A stretch of DNA of 64,000 nucleotides from Lachnospira multipara ATCC 19207 (GTDB lineage Bacteria > Bacillota > Clostridia > Lachnospirales > Lachnospiraceae). This document shows, piece after piece, positions 13,671-22,224 of this stretch. The translations under genes and the position numbers were made by a program. Where the stretch lies: assembly GCF_000424105.1 (NCBI RefSeq), contig NZ_AUJG01000001.1, positions 248,001 through 312,000 on the forward strand, read 5' to 3'. The notes under the pieces are model-generated. The model did not search any database, was not told the DNA's origin, and saw nothing but the letters and a program-made list of their open reading frames with translations. The stretch's first letter is position 1. Each line of letters begins with the position of its first letter.

Positions 13671-15662
13671 ATGAAAAAATTTATGCTTTTATTTATTATT
13701 GGCCAGCTATTTGTGTATTCTTTTATATTTAGCAAATCTTTTTACGATGTTTATATATTAAATAATATGACAAATAGTAATTTAAATGCATATTATATAG
13801 ATGATGTTACTGGCAATAATTTAGAGCGTATTTATAACAGTTTGGTTGTATATAATGCTGAAATAGAAATTGTTAAAGAGCCAGTATCTAATAATTCAAT
13901 TCAAGAATATAGAGTGCTATATTCTAATAATCTTAAAATTTCAAAAAAAGTCCCAATTAATAAAGATAAAAAAATAACTTATGCAGAGTTATCAAAAGAT
14001 GATTTTGTTGATTCTATTGGTGTATTTTATACAGATTTAAATCGTAACGACATGAATAAAATTTCTGAGAAATTAGAATTGGAGATAAAAGCATATGGAG
14101 AAAAGCAAATAGATTATATTCAAATTTTAAAGAATAATGGCATTAATTTTACAATTTTATTGGTAATAACTCAAGTTATACTTTTTATATATACATGTAC
14201 TCGTATAAAAATAAATGCAATAAAAAAGTTAAATGGATTTAGTGCTTTTAGGATGGTAAAAGATTCTTTATATGAATTTCTAAAGTTAGAAATATTATCA
14301 GTTATTGTTATTTTGTTTTTAAATGTAACTTATACATGTGTTATAAAAAGATTTAGTTTTAATTATGTGGTTTTGTTATTATTTTTTATTGCTATTGTTG
14401 TTTTAATAACAGTTATACAATTAATGTTAACTCAAATTAGTATAAGATTTATAGATATAAGTGATATGATAAAAAATAAAACTTTTAGACCTGTTTGGTC
14501 TTTAGTAATGAATTTTACAAAGATAATTTTGTTAGTTGCAATTACGTTATCAATCACATCATTAAGTATTCAATTAGATAATTATAATGAAACTTTAAAC
14601 AATATTAATAAGTATAGACAATTAAATACGTATTTTACATCTAATGGTTATAATGCTCAGGAATATGATAAGTGTTTTTCAAAAAAAGAAGAGATAATAA
14701 AAATATCTGATGATATGAAGAGAATGTATGAAGAAAATGAAGAATTAGCCTTGTTAATAGATGCCAATATAACAACGTATTCTACAGATGCATATTATAA
14801 TTTATATAATATTAGTTTTAACGATTTATTAAATTCATATCAAGATAATTATGTGGTAGTTAATAATAAGTATTATAAAACTTTTATGCAATTAAAAGAT
14901 GAAAATGGAGTATTTATAGACGAATTACCGGATAAAACTATATTGATTCCTAAAAAATATAAGAATGATTATAAAGTTATTGATTATTGTAAGGAAAAAT
15001 ATTCAGAGCTTTACAATTATGATGTTTATTATAAAAATGAAAATGAAGTCGAAATAAGAGATATTAATATTATATTTATTGATGATAACCAGAATATACC
15101 TATTTTGGATGAATATATAATGGAATCTAATCAGAAAATAACTAACTCTATTATATATGTAGATGATTCTAATTTAGCAGGCACCTGGTATTTGGAAGAA
15201 TTAGCTAAAGGAAAACTATCATTTAAATTACCTGATAGATCAGAATATCAGAAAATGTTAGTTAAATATTCATTAAATGAAATGCTGTCATCAGCAACTT
15301 TATTAACGCCTTTATCAGATGATATAAGATATTTTGAGTTTATTGTAGATCAAGCAATAGTATTTGTAATTTTATTTATTGCAACACTAATACTAATAGT
15401 GTATTTTTCTTGCTATTTAGAGATAATGATAAATCGTAAAAAATACGCAATTAAATATTTAATGGGCTTTTCTAATTTTAAAATTCTTCAATCGCAGTTA
15501 ACTTATGATTTGTTGTTGTTTATAATAACGTTTTTTTTGCTTAGTTTAAAACAAAATATATCTGCAATAATTATAGGAATAGTAGCTGATCTAATATTTA
15601 TAATAATGATTTTTAACAAGGAAATAATTAAGTCTATATCAGATATAATGAAAGGGGAATGA
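13671..15662 (+). CDS. Bacteriocin-associated 7TM membrane protein (putative immunity/ABC permease)
   Basis: 663 residues. One N-terminal helix (MKKFMLLFIIGQLFVYSFIF), an external region, three to four helices around 150-300 with a cytoplasmic KKLNGFS motif, a second external region of about 260 residues, and three helices at the C-terminus with a repeated KYLMGFSNFK motif. The duplicated MacB/FtsX-like layout and the position between a lactococcin-972-like gene and its ATPase match the family named bacteriocin-associated integral membrane protein. It probably works with the next gene to export the peptide or protect the producer. Very AT-rich. Confidence 0.82.
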   Translation: MKKFMLLFIIGQLFVYSFIFSKSFYDVYILNNMTNSNLNAYYIDDVTGNNLERIYNSLVVYNAEIEIVKEPVSNNSIQEYRVLYSNNLKISKKVPINKDKKITYAELSKDDFVDSIGVFYTDLNRNDMNKISEKLELEIKAYGEKQIDYIQILKNNGINFTILLVITQVILFIYTCTRIKINAIKKLNGFSAFRMVKDSLYEFLKLEILSVIVILFLNVTYTCVIKRFSFNYVVLLLFFIAIVVLITVIQLMLTQISIRFIDISDMIKNKTFRPVWSLVMNFTKIILLVAITLSITSLSIQLDNYNETLNNINKYRQLNTYFTSNGYNAQEYDKCFSKKEEIIKISDDMKRMYEENEELALLIDANITTYSTDAYYNLYNISFNDLLNSYQDNYVVVNNKYYKTFMQLKDENGVFIDELPDKTILIPKKYKNDYKVIDYCKEKYSELYNYDVYYKNENEVEIRDINIIFIDDNQNIPILDEYIMESNQKITNSIIYVDDSNLAGTWYLEELAKGKLSFKLPDRSEYQKMLVKYSLNEMLSSATLLTPLSDDIRYFEFIVDQAIVFVILFIATLILIVYFSCYLEIMINRKKYAIKYLMGFSNFKILQSQLTYDLLLFIITFFLLSLKQNISAIIIGIVADLIFIIMIFNKEIIKSISDIMKGE

Positions 15663-15665
15663 TTA

Positions 15666-16307
15666 ATGAATGAGATTTTATTATTAAAAGGAATATCAAA
15701 AAAATATGATAATAATGAGGTATTATCAGGAGTAAATTTATCTGTTATGAGTGGAGATATGATTGCAATTGTTGGTGAAAGTGGAAGAGGAAAGACTACT
15801 TTGTTGAATATATTAGGTTTAATAATTAATCCATCAGAGGGTGAATATCTAATAAATGGAAAACAAATAAAAAATGTTGATTCAAGAGAAGCTATGATGA
15901 TTAGAAGAAATTATATTGGGTATTTATTTCAAAATTATGGTTTAGTGGAAGATGAAACAGTAGAATGGAATATAAAACTGGCATTCAGTTATAAGAAAAT
16001 GAAAAATAAAGAAAAAAATGATGAGGTTTTATTTTATTTACAAAAATTTGGGTTGGAGAATAGTCTAAAAAAGAAGGTTTATCAACTAAGTGGTGGAGAG
16101 CAACAACGAGTAGCTTTAATTAGATTAATGATAAAAGATACACCGATAATACTTGCAGATGAACCGACGGGATCACTTGATAAAAATAATAGAGACTTGA
16201 TAATGGAGGAATTAATAAAATTTAATAAAATGGGTAAGACAATTATAATAGTTACACATGATAATGAAGTTGCAAATATGTGCAAAAGAAAAATTGATTT
16301 AAATTAG
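15666..16307 (+). CDS. ABC transporter ATPase of the lactococcin-972 group
   Basis: 213 residues. Walker A GESGRGKTTLL (usual GESGSGKST is changed to RGKTT), Q-loop YLFQNYGL, signature LSGGEQQRVALIR, Walker B IILADEPTGSLD and H-switch VTHD are all present. It resembles MacB/LolD-type ATPases, and the family normally sits beside the 7TM protein, here 3 bp away. Together they should form the exporter or immunity pump for the secreted peptide. Terminator T2 ends the operon. Confidence 0.9.
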   Translation: MNEILLLKGISKKYDNNEVLSGVNLSVMSGDMIAIVGESGRGKTTLLNILGLIINPSEGEYLINGKQIKNVDSREAMMIRRNYIGYLFQNYGLVEDETVEWNIKLAFSYKKMKNKEKNDEVLFYLQKFGLENSLKKKVYQLSGGEQQRVALIRLMIKDTPIILADEPTGSLDKNNRDLIMEELIKFNKMGKTIIIVTHDNEVANMCKRKIDLN

Positions 16308-16338
16308 ATAATTTTCCCTAGATTAGAATAAAAATATT

Positions 16339-16381
16339 AGCCCTAAAGATTAGATAAATTCTAGTCTTTAGGGCTTTTTTA
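16339..16381 (+). terminator. Terminator T2, identical to T1 at 11071
   Basis: The same 37 nt hairpin as T1 (16339-16375), followed by six T. It closes the bacteriocin operon. Confidence 0.92.
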
Positions 16382-16413
16382 TGTTTGCAATTTAAAATAA
16401 TTTTTGAATTGCT

Positions 16414-16443
16414 TTGACAAAGGAGAATTATTTTGTTTATTAT
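16414..16443 (+). promoter_or_regulatory. Promoter of the SdpI-like gene
   Basis: TTGACA (16414-16419), 18 bp, TATTAT (16438-16443). It starts the SdpI-acetyltransferase-thiM-thiE transcript. Confidence 0.6.
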
Positions 16444-16510
16444 GAAATTAACGCAACAGTTTTTCAAGAGTTAGTTATGTGGATTAGTCAATTTAAAGGA
16501 GAGTAAGATT

Positions 16511-17224
16511 ATGAAGAATAATGTAATTAGAAAAATTATGTGTGTATTAGCAGTTGTTAATTTAGTTGTAATGGCTGTGTTAATGAGCTTTTTACCTGAA
16601 AAGATGCCTATGCATTATGATTTAAATGGAGTTGTGGATAGATGGGGAAGTAAATATGAGAATTTCATTTTCCCAATTATAATTATTGTAATGGGGATTT
16701 TTTGGATAGCATTTTCAATGTATTTTGAGAGGAAAGCAACTAGAAGCACAGAAGATAAGGAAATTAAGTCATTACTTGCTAATGCTAAAGTGTTAGATAT
16801 TGTTGGCTTATGTGAAACTATCTTTTTTATATTTACGGAAGCTTTTAGCCTTTATAAAGCTATTAACTTAATAAATACGGATGCTACAACAATGTCAGTG
16901 GATAGTATTAAAATTGAAATAATTGGAACGGGAGTGTTAATAATTGTTTTAGCAAACTTTATGACTAGGACTAAGATGAATAAGATAGTAGGAATAAGAA
17001 CCTCTTTTAGTATGTATAATGACAGAACTTGGAGAAAATCTAATAGATTTGGCGCCTATGCACTTATGATTAGCGGACTTTTAACTATTGTTACAGCCGT
17101 GTTTATAAGGCAATCAATTGTTGGAGTTTTTCTAATGCTTGCTTATATATTAGTGGCAGTTATAGTAACTATGATATATTCTAAAAAAGTATATGATGAA
17201 GAAAGAACAATAAATGTAAAATAA
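16511..17224 (+). CDS. SdpI/DUF1648 family membrane protein
   Basis: 237 residues with six predicted membrane helices. The DUF1648 signature MPMHYDLNGVVDRWGSK is at about 35-51, and the SdpI motif GIRTSFSMYNDRTWRKSN is near 160-177. SdpI gives Bacillus subtilis immunity to the SDP killing factor and sequesters its repressor. Here it lies just right of the bacteriocin cassette, so an immunity role is attractive. However, the duplicated copy of its 3' end at 10516 shows that it belonged to the acetyltransferase-thiM neighbourhood before the insertion. An AAAGGAGAG site precedes the ATG. Confidence 0.82.
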   Translation: MKNNVIRKIMCVLAVVNLVVMAVLMSFLPEKMPMHYDLNGVVDRWGSKYENFIFPIIIIVMGIFWIAFSMYFERKATRSTEDKEIKSLLANAKVLDIVGLCETIFFIFTEAFSLYKAINLINTDATTMSVDSIKIEIIGTGVLIIVLANFMTRTKMNKIVGIRTSFSMYNDRTWRKSNRFGAYALMISGLLTIVTAVFIRQSIVGVFLMLAYILVAVIVTMIYSKKVYDEERTINVK

Positions 17225-17685
17225 TATAAAGGAGGCTTTTATGTCAGTTAATGTTAATGATTTTATAATTTCAAAGGAAAAAATATATTTAAAAGACGAG
17301 AATGATAATATAATTGCATATGTTGATTTTCCTGAATTTGAAGAAGGAAAGGTTGAAGTTACACATACAGTTGTTGATCCTTCTTTAAGAGGACAGGGAG
17401 TTGCAGGAATATTAATGGAATTATTAGTTAAGGAACTAAGGAAAAGAAAGGCTAAGGCAGAACTTACTTGTTCTTATGCAGTAAAGTGGTTTAATAAAAA
17501 TAAGGGATATAGTGACTGCTTAATTGATCCAGAGGCTGAAGATAGAAAGGCTTTGGAAATGACTGGAAATGAGGCATGCGCTATTCCTAAACATAGAAAG
17601 TAAAGTAACTAGAAAAAGAGGAAGAAAAATATGTTTAAAGAGATTTTTGAAAATGTAAAGACTAAGGGAATTCTTGTACATAACA
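17167..17685 (+). repeat. 519-bp duplication, right (intact) copy
   Basis: Matches 10516-11034. It runs from the last 58 bases of the SdpI-like gene to codon 18 of thiM, all of which are intact here. Recombination between the two direct copies would remove the 6.65 kb between them and restore a simple acetyltransferase-thiM order. Confidence 0.9.
17241..17603 (+). CDS. YidJ-type GNAT acetyltransferase, intact copy
   Basis: 120 residues. The short GNAT fold shows VEVTHTVVDPSLRGQGVAGI with the acetyl-CoA loop RGQGVA, then ELTCSYAVKWFNKN. Small proteins of this type are thought to acetylate an amine, but no substrate is established. It is 16 bp after the SdpI-like gene and 27 bp before thiM, probably co-transcribed. 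It is 97.5% identical at protein level to the duplicate at 10589 (three changes in 120). Confidence 0.85.
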   Translation: MSVNVNDFIISKEKIYLKDENDNIIAYVDFPEFEEGKVEVTHTVVDPSLRGQGVAGILMELLVKELRKRKAKAELTCSYAVKWFNKNKGYSDCLIDPEAEDRKALEMTGNEACAIPKHRK

Positions 17686-18452
17686 TCACAAATTATGTTA
17701 CAGTTAATGATTGTGCCAACATAATACTAGCAATAGGCGCATCCCCTGTTATGGCAGATGAAAAGGAAGAGGTTTGTGAGATAACTTCCATTGCTAGTGC
17801 TCTAAATATCAATATTGGTACATTAAATAAAAACAATATAGAGTCTATGTTTTTGGCCGCTAAAAAGGCTAATGAATTAGACAAGCCAGTGCTTTTAGAT
17901 CCTGTGGGTGCAGGAGCTTCAAGGTTAAGAACTAATACAGCCAAAGATTTAATTAGTAAAAGAAAAATTAGCGTTATAAGGGGTAATTTATCTGAAATTA
18001 GAGCAGTTATGGATTTTGAGTCTAAAACTAAAGGTGTAGATGCAGCTAAAGAGGATTCCATAAATCTAGATAATTTAGAGGAAAGAGTAGCATTTGCAAA
18101 AAAATGTGCCAAGGAAACTAAGGCAATAATTGCAATTACAGGTCAGATAGATATTGTGGCTGATGATAAAAAGGCTTATTGTATATATAACGGAGTTAAG
18201 GAAATGTCTAGAATAACTGGAACAGGTTGTCAGTTATCTGCTATGACTACTGCCTTTCTTGCGGCCAATAAAGATAAGCAATTAGAGGCTGTGGCAGTTT
18301 CTGTGATGACTATGGGACTTGCAGGAGAAATAGCTTTTAATAGACTCTCTGATTTAGATGGTAATGCAAGTTTTAGAAACTATATAATAGATGCAGTCTA
18401 TAATATGACTCCCCAAATTTTAGAAGAAGGTGCTAGATATGAAGTGCGATAA
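17631..18452 (+). CDS. thiM: Hydroxyethylthiazole kinase
   Basis: 273 residues, the usual length. ThiM phosphorylates 4-methyl-5-(2-hydroxyethyl)thiazole with ATP in thiamine salvage. Visible motifs are HNITNYVTVNDCANIILAIG (17-36), ASPVMADEKEE, the LDPVGAGASRLR region, IRGNLSEIRA, and the anion-hole and catalytic cysteine segment SRITGTGCQLSAMTTAF. Its stop overlaps the start of thiE by 14 bases, and the two act in sequence. No TPP riboswitch is seen upstream, where the acetyltransferase gene sits 27 bp away. Confidence 0.95.
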   Translation: MFKEIFENVKTKGILVHNITNYVTVNDCANIILAIGASPVMADEKEEVCEITSIASALNINIGTLNKNNIESMFLAAKKANELDKPVLLDPVGAGASRLRTNTAKDLISKRKISVIRGNLSEIRAVMDFESKTKGVDAAKEDSINLDNLEERVAFAKKCAKETKAIIAITGQIDIVADDKKAYCIYNGVKEMSRITGTGCQLSAMTTAFLAANKDKQLEAVAVSVMTMGLAGEIAFNRLSDLDGNASFRNYIIDAVYNMTPQILEEGARYEVR

Positions 18453-19077
18453 GAAAAATATGTTGCTATATGCAGTTACAGACAGAGCCTGGACAGGTAA
18501 ACAAAGTCTTTATGAACAGGTGGAGGAAGCCCTTAAAGGAGGAATTACTTGTCTTCAGTTAAGAGAAAAGAATTTATCAGACGAGGAGTTTTTAAAGGAA
18601 GCCATTCAAATAAAAGCTTTATGCAATAAGTATAAAGTTCCATTCTTTATAAATGATAATGTGGAAGTTGCGATTAAATGTGGAGCAGACGGAATTCATG
18701 TTGGACAAGATGATATGGCAGCAGGAAGAGTAAGAGAACTTGTGGGAGACAAGATGATGATAGGAGTTTCAGCTCATTCTGTTAAAGAAGCGGTTGAAGC
18801 TGTTAAAAATGGCGCAGATTGTTTAGGGGTAGGCGCTATATTTTCAACATCAACTAAAAAGGATGCTAGTGTGCTTGACTTAAATGTTGTATCTGATATC
18901 TGTAAGGCAGTATCTGTGCCAGTTGTAGCAATTGGTGGTATAAAAAAGGATAATATATCTAAGCTAAAGGGTACAGGAGTAGACGGAGTTGCTTTAGTTA
19001 GTGCAATTTTTGCAGCTGATGATATAAAGGCTGAATGTGAGGAGTTAAGAAAGCTCGCAGCTGATATGATAAAGTAA
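18439..19077 (+). CDS. thiE: Thiamine-phosphate synthase
   Basis: 212 residues. ThiE joins HMP pyrophosphate and thiazole phosphate to thiamine phosphate. The TIM barrel shows LLYAVTDRAW, CLQLREKNLSD (diphosphate-binding region), FFINDNVEVAIKCGADGIHV, GQDDM, IGVSAHSVKEA, GVGAIFSTSTKKDA and VVAIGGIKKDN. The ATG at 18439 is used because AAGAAGG lies 8 bases before it; a GTG at 18430 is inside that site. It overlaps thiM and should be translationally coupled. With thiM but no thiC or thiD here, the locus serves salvage. Confidence 0.94.
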   Translation: MKCDKKNMLLYAVTDRAWTGKQSLYEQVEEALKGGITCLQLREKNLSDEEFLKEAIQIKALCNKYKVPFFINDNVEVAIKCGADGIHVGQDDMAAGRVRELVGDKMMIGVSAHSVKEAVEAVKNGADCLGVGAIFSTSTKKDASVLDLNVVSDICKAVSVPVVAIGGIKKDNISKLKGTGVDGVALVSAIFAADDIKAECEELRKLAADMIK

Positions 19078-19105
19078 ATAATAGTCTTTTGGGATGATTA
19101 TAAAT

Positions 19106-19157
19106 AAAAAAGCTTGCTAGATTAGGAATAGGTTTTTCCTGCTCTAACAAGCTTTTT
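19106..19157. terminator. Bidirectional terminator between thiE and the ECF gene
   Basis: AAAAAAGCTTG (19106-19116) pairs with CAAGCTTTTT (19148-19157), with an inner AGGAA/TTCCT stem. A/T-tracts on both sides serve the convergent genes. Confidence 0.85.
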
Positions 19158-19158
19158 C

Positions 19159-19719
19159 TTAATTTGTAATTTCCACCTGATTCTTAGTATTTCCATTCAT
19201 AAGCTTTAGGCAAAGGCCCTTAATCTTATATCTATAGGCAAGTAGCATTGAAAGAATTGCACCAAGATATGTCTGTGTAATTTCATAAGGCATAGTAATA
19301 ATTGCATATTCCTTAGTACTATAAACAAAGGCCTTACCAAGTGTGTAGCCAAGAACCATAACAAGGCCACCAACAATAACAGCAATAGCTGAAGCAAGCT
19401 TAGGCTTGTTTTTAAGTGTGTGGTGTGCAATTAATGAAATAACGAATGCCTGTAAACCGTGAGTTACTAAAGAAACAAACATTGTTAGGGGATAGAAAAT
19501 CATATCTCCAAAGAATGAACCTACACCACCAACAATAAAAGCCTCAACAGGATTTAGTATTAAAGCAGCAAGGCAAATTACAGCATCACATAGATAAACA
19601 TGTCCTCCAGGTACTGGTAGACCAAAGGAAGACATAATAATATTTAGAGCCATAAAAAGTGCGGTCATTGTAATTCTAATAGTTGTTATCTTAGTTGTAT
19701 TTCTAGTATTTGTAGTCAT
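19159..19719 (-). CDS. ECF transporter S component, probably for a B6 vitamer
   Basis: 186 residues with six hydrophobic segments. The opening TALFMALNIIMSSFGLPVPGG and the later LNPVEAFIVGGVGSFFGDMIFYP are typical of ECF S components that pair with a shared EcfA1A2T energy module, which is not in this window. It is divergent from a MocR/PdxR-type regulator. In Firmicutes such regulators often control vitamin B6 genes including S components of the PdxU kind, so pyridoxine or pyridoxal is the best guess. Nearby thiM-thiE make a thiamine precursor an alternative. Confidence 0.8.
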   Translation of the reverse strand: MTTNTRNTTKITTIRITMTALFMALNIIMSSFGLPVPGGHVYLCDAVICLAALILNPVEAFIVGGVGSFFGDMIFYPLTMFVSLVTHGLQAFVISLIAHHTLKNKPKLASAIAVIVGGLVMVLGYTLGKAFVYSTKEYAIITMPYEITQTYLGAILSMLLAYRYKIKGLCLKLMNGNTKNQVEITN

Positions 19720-19812
19720 TTTCCTTTAACTCCTTTACTTTTTGTTTCTGAAAGGTTACCATTAAACTGAATATATAGAAATAACCAGAAAAGGAGTTTT
19801 TAATATAACCAG

Positions 19813-20946
19813 ATGAATATAAAAATAGATTTTAATTTGGAAACACCAGCATATATTCAGTTATATGAGGGGCTTGTAAAAAGTATAGTTGATGGAGTTT
19901 ATCCCTATGGCAGCAAGTTACCATCTAAGAGGATAATTGCTGCAGATACAGAAACTAGCGTTATTACAGTAGAACATGCAATAACTCTTCTTAATGAAGA
20001 AGGCTATACAAAATCAAAGGAAAGAAGTGGTGTCTTTGTTATTTTTAAGGATGAAGATTTTATTAGTAATCAGACCAAAAGAAGAGAAAGTACAAAGATT
20101 ATTAAAGATAAAAGTAATAGTGAGATTTTTAATGATACAGATTTTGGAAAAGATATGGAAAATGAAGAAAAGAAGGGAAATTTTCCAATTTCTGTATTAA
20201 ATAAAACCATAAGAAAAATATTGCTTGATTATGGTGATAAGCTTCTAATAAAATCACCTAATTATGGATGTATAGAGCTTAGAAATGAAATATGTTTTTA
20301 TTTGGCAAGAAGCAGAGGAATACATATACAAGCAAATCAAGTTATAATTGGTTCTGGAGCAGAATATTTTTATGGCTTAATTGCGCAGTTTTTAGGACAT
20401 CAAAAATATGTAGCAATAGAAAATCCATCATATAATAAGATACAACAGGTATATGAATCCTTTGGTTTGGTTTGTGATATGCTTGATTTATCGGATAATG
20501 GAATATCATCGGATAAGTTGGAGAAGACAAAGGCTAAATTATTACATGTAACCCCTTTTAATAGTTATCCATCAGGTGTAACAGCTGATATTTCTAAGAA
20601 AAATGAGTATTTAAATTGGGCTAGAAAAAGAGATGGGATAATTATAGAAGATAATTTTGATTCAGAATTAACAGTTTCAAGAAAACTAGAAGAACCCTTA
20701 TTTTCTATGGCAAATGATGTAAATGTAATCTATATAAATACATTTTCACGAACAATTGCACCGTCTATGCGTATAGGATATATGATATTACCTAATAATT
20801 TGATTGAAGAATTTAAGAAAAAATTAGGCTTTTATTCATGTACAGTACCTATTTTTGAGCAATACTTAATTATGGAATTATTAAAAAATGGAGAGTTTGA
20901 AAGACATATAAATAGAGTTAGAAGAAAAAAGAGAAATGAATTATAA
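19813..20946 (+). CDS. MocR/PdxR-type regulator with replaced PLP lysine and short C-terminus
   Basis: 377 residues. A GntR winged helix (about 8-78; GSKLPSKRIIAADTETSVITV) joins a fold-type I aminotransferase domain (about 125-377; SGAEYFYGLIAQFLG, IIIEDNFDSEL, INTFSRTIAPSMRIGYMILP). In this family the last motif normally reads FSKxLxPxLRxGY, where K binds PLP; here it is R313. The protein ends at NRVRRKKRNEL, about 70-80 residues before the usual end of the family (often 450-480 in all). Both changes argue that it no longer forms a PLP aldimine. The frame is otherwise clean, so it may still bind DNA. Likely target: the divergent ECF gene. Confidence 0.82.
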   Translation: MNIKIDFNLETPAYIQLYEGLVKSIVDGVYPYGSKLPSKRIIAADTETSVITVEHAITLLNEEGYTKSKERSGVFVIFKDEDFISNQTKRRESTKIIKDKSNSEIFNDTDFGKDMENEEKKGNFPISVLNKTIRKILLDYGDKLLIKSPNYGCIELRNEICFYLARSRGIHIQANQVIIGSGAEYFYGLIAQFLGHQKYVAIENPSYNKIQQVYESFGLVCDMLDLSDNGISSDKLEKTKAKLLHVTPFNSYPSGVTADISKKNEYLNWARKRDGIIIEDNFDSELTVSRKLEEPLFSMANDVNVIYINTFSRTIAPSMRIGYMILPNNLIEEFKKKLGFYSCTVPIFEQYLIMELLKNGEFERHINRVRRKKRNEL

Positions 20947-20979
20947 TAAAATGAAATGAAATGAAAAAGAGGAGATAAA

Positions 20980-21846
20980 ATGAAAGGAAAAAGAGAAATA
21001 GCTAGTTTTTTATATTTAACAATAGGTGCGATTTTTGCAGCATTTGCAATTGAAGAATTTTTAGTACCAGTCCTTGTATTAGATGGTGGAGTTGTAGGCG
21101 TAAGTATGATTATCTCCCAATTGACAGGAATAAAACTTGGAATACTTACATTTGTACTTAATATACCATTTCTTATAATTGGGCTTAAAAATATGGGAAA
21201 GGGATTTTTTGTATCAGCAATTTATTCTATGATTCTTTTTTCAATAGCACTTTCAGTTTTTACTGTTTTAAGGTATGTAACAGAAGAGGCTCTACTTGGA
21301 GTAGTATTTGGTGGCGTTTTGTTAGGACTTGGAGTAGGTTTTGTACTTCGAGGTGGAGGCTGCCTTGATGGAACAGAGACAATAGCACTTTTATTAAGTA
21401 AAAAAACCTCATTTTCTGTAGGACAAGTTGTTTTTATTATTAACATTTTTATTTATGCAACAGCAGGAATTTTGTTCGGATGGGACAGAGCACTTTATTC
21501 GCTTTTGACATATTTTATTTCATTTAAGATTATTGATATGGTAGAAGAGGGCTTAGATCAAGGAAAAGCTGCGATGATAATAACTCAAAACGGAGAAGAA
21601 TTAGCAGATGAAATCTATAAAAAACTTGGTAGAACATGTACGCTTATGGATGGACAGGGACTTATTTCATCTGATAAGAAATGTATATTATATTGCGTAA
21701 TAACAAGAATTGAAGTGGCAACTCTAAGAAAAATTGTAAGTGAATCTAATGAATCTGCATTTGTTACAATTACAGATGTATCCGAAATAGTAGGTAATCA
21801 CGTAAAAAAGACACCTGGTGATGATACTGAAGCAATTTTACATTGA
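20980..21846 (+). CDS. YitT family membrane protein
   Basis: 288 residues. Five to six helices form the DUF161 part (LTIGAIFAAFAIEEFLVP, GGVVGVSMIISQLTG, FVLRGGGCLDGTETIALLLS), followed by a soluble DUF2179 domain (AAMIITQNGEELADEIYKKL, to SAFVTITDVSEIVG). The family is widespread in Firmicutes and its transport or sensing role is not settled. It starts 33 bp after the MocR-like gene with an AGAGGAGA site, so it may be co-transcribed with it. Confidence 0.88.
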   Translation: MKGKREIASFLYLTIGAIFAAFAIEEFLVPVLVLDGGVVGVSMIISQLTGIKLGILTFVLNIPFLIIGLKNMGKGFFVSAIYSMILFSIALSVFTVLRYVTEEALLGVVFGGVLLGLGVGFVLRGGGCLDGTETIALLLSKKTSFSVGQVVFIINIFIYATAGILFGWDRALYSLLTYFISFKIIDMVEEGLDQGKAAMIITQNGEELADEIYKKLGRTCTLMDGQGLISSDKKCILYCVITRIEVATLRKIVSESNESAFVTITDVSEIVGNHVKKTPGDDTEAILH

Positions 21847-21929
21847 AATTAAAATCTGTTATTATATGCTTTACTATTTAAATATAGAAAAGCGTTTTCA
21901 GATATATCTTAGGGAAAGGCGGTAAATCT

Positions 21930-22091
21930 ATGAATCCAATGGATGAAATTTTTAAGAATAAGAAAGATGAGGATCTTGATGAAATCGAGAAACTCTTTAA
22001 GTATGCTAAATTAGATGATGCTCCAGATGAGGACAGAAATTCTAAGAGTTATAACCCATTTAGTCATTTGGATGACGATGTTGAAGACTAA
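21930..22091 (+). CDS. Small acidic protein of 53 residues
   Basis: ATG at 21930 follows AGGGAAAGGCGG. The product is strongly acidic (15 D/E before residue 35, ending FSHLDDDVED), with no hydrophobic stretch or cysteine. Its codon use and ribosome binding site look genuine, and a strong terminator follows at 22103. I do not recognise the family. Confidence 0.65.
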   Translation: MNPMDEIFKNKKDEDLDEIEKLFKYAKLDDAPDEDRNSKSYNPFSHLDDDVED

Positions 22092-22102
22092 TAAAGATTA
22101 AT

Positions 22103-22179
22103 AAAAAGGACTTAGGAGATGTATTTTTAAGACTCGCGAGCGAGTCTTGACAATCTTTATACATCCCTAAGTCCTTTTT
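22103..22179. terminator. Two-tier bidirectional terminator
   Basis: The outer stem pairs 22103-22116 with 22166-22179 (14 bp), continued by GATGTA/TACATC. It encloses a second hairpin at 22129-22148 (AAGACTCGC, GA, GCGAGTCTT). T-tracts on both strands suit the small acidic gene (+) and putP (-). Confidence 0.85.
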
Positions 22180-22224
22180 GTCGTTTTTATTCAATTATAA
22201 ATTGTCGTTTTTATTCAAAGACCA

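Noticed and set aside
11035-16510. Integrated phage or transposon carrying the bacteriocin locus
   Set aside because: No integrase, transposase, inverted terminal repeat or target duplication was seen; only the direct terminator repeats and the 519 bp duplication mark the edges.
17604-17640. TPP riboswitch before thiM
   Set aside because: Only 27 bp separate the acetyltransferase stop from the thiM start, too short for the aptamer, and no CUGAGA-type motif is seen.
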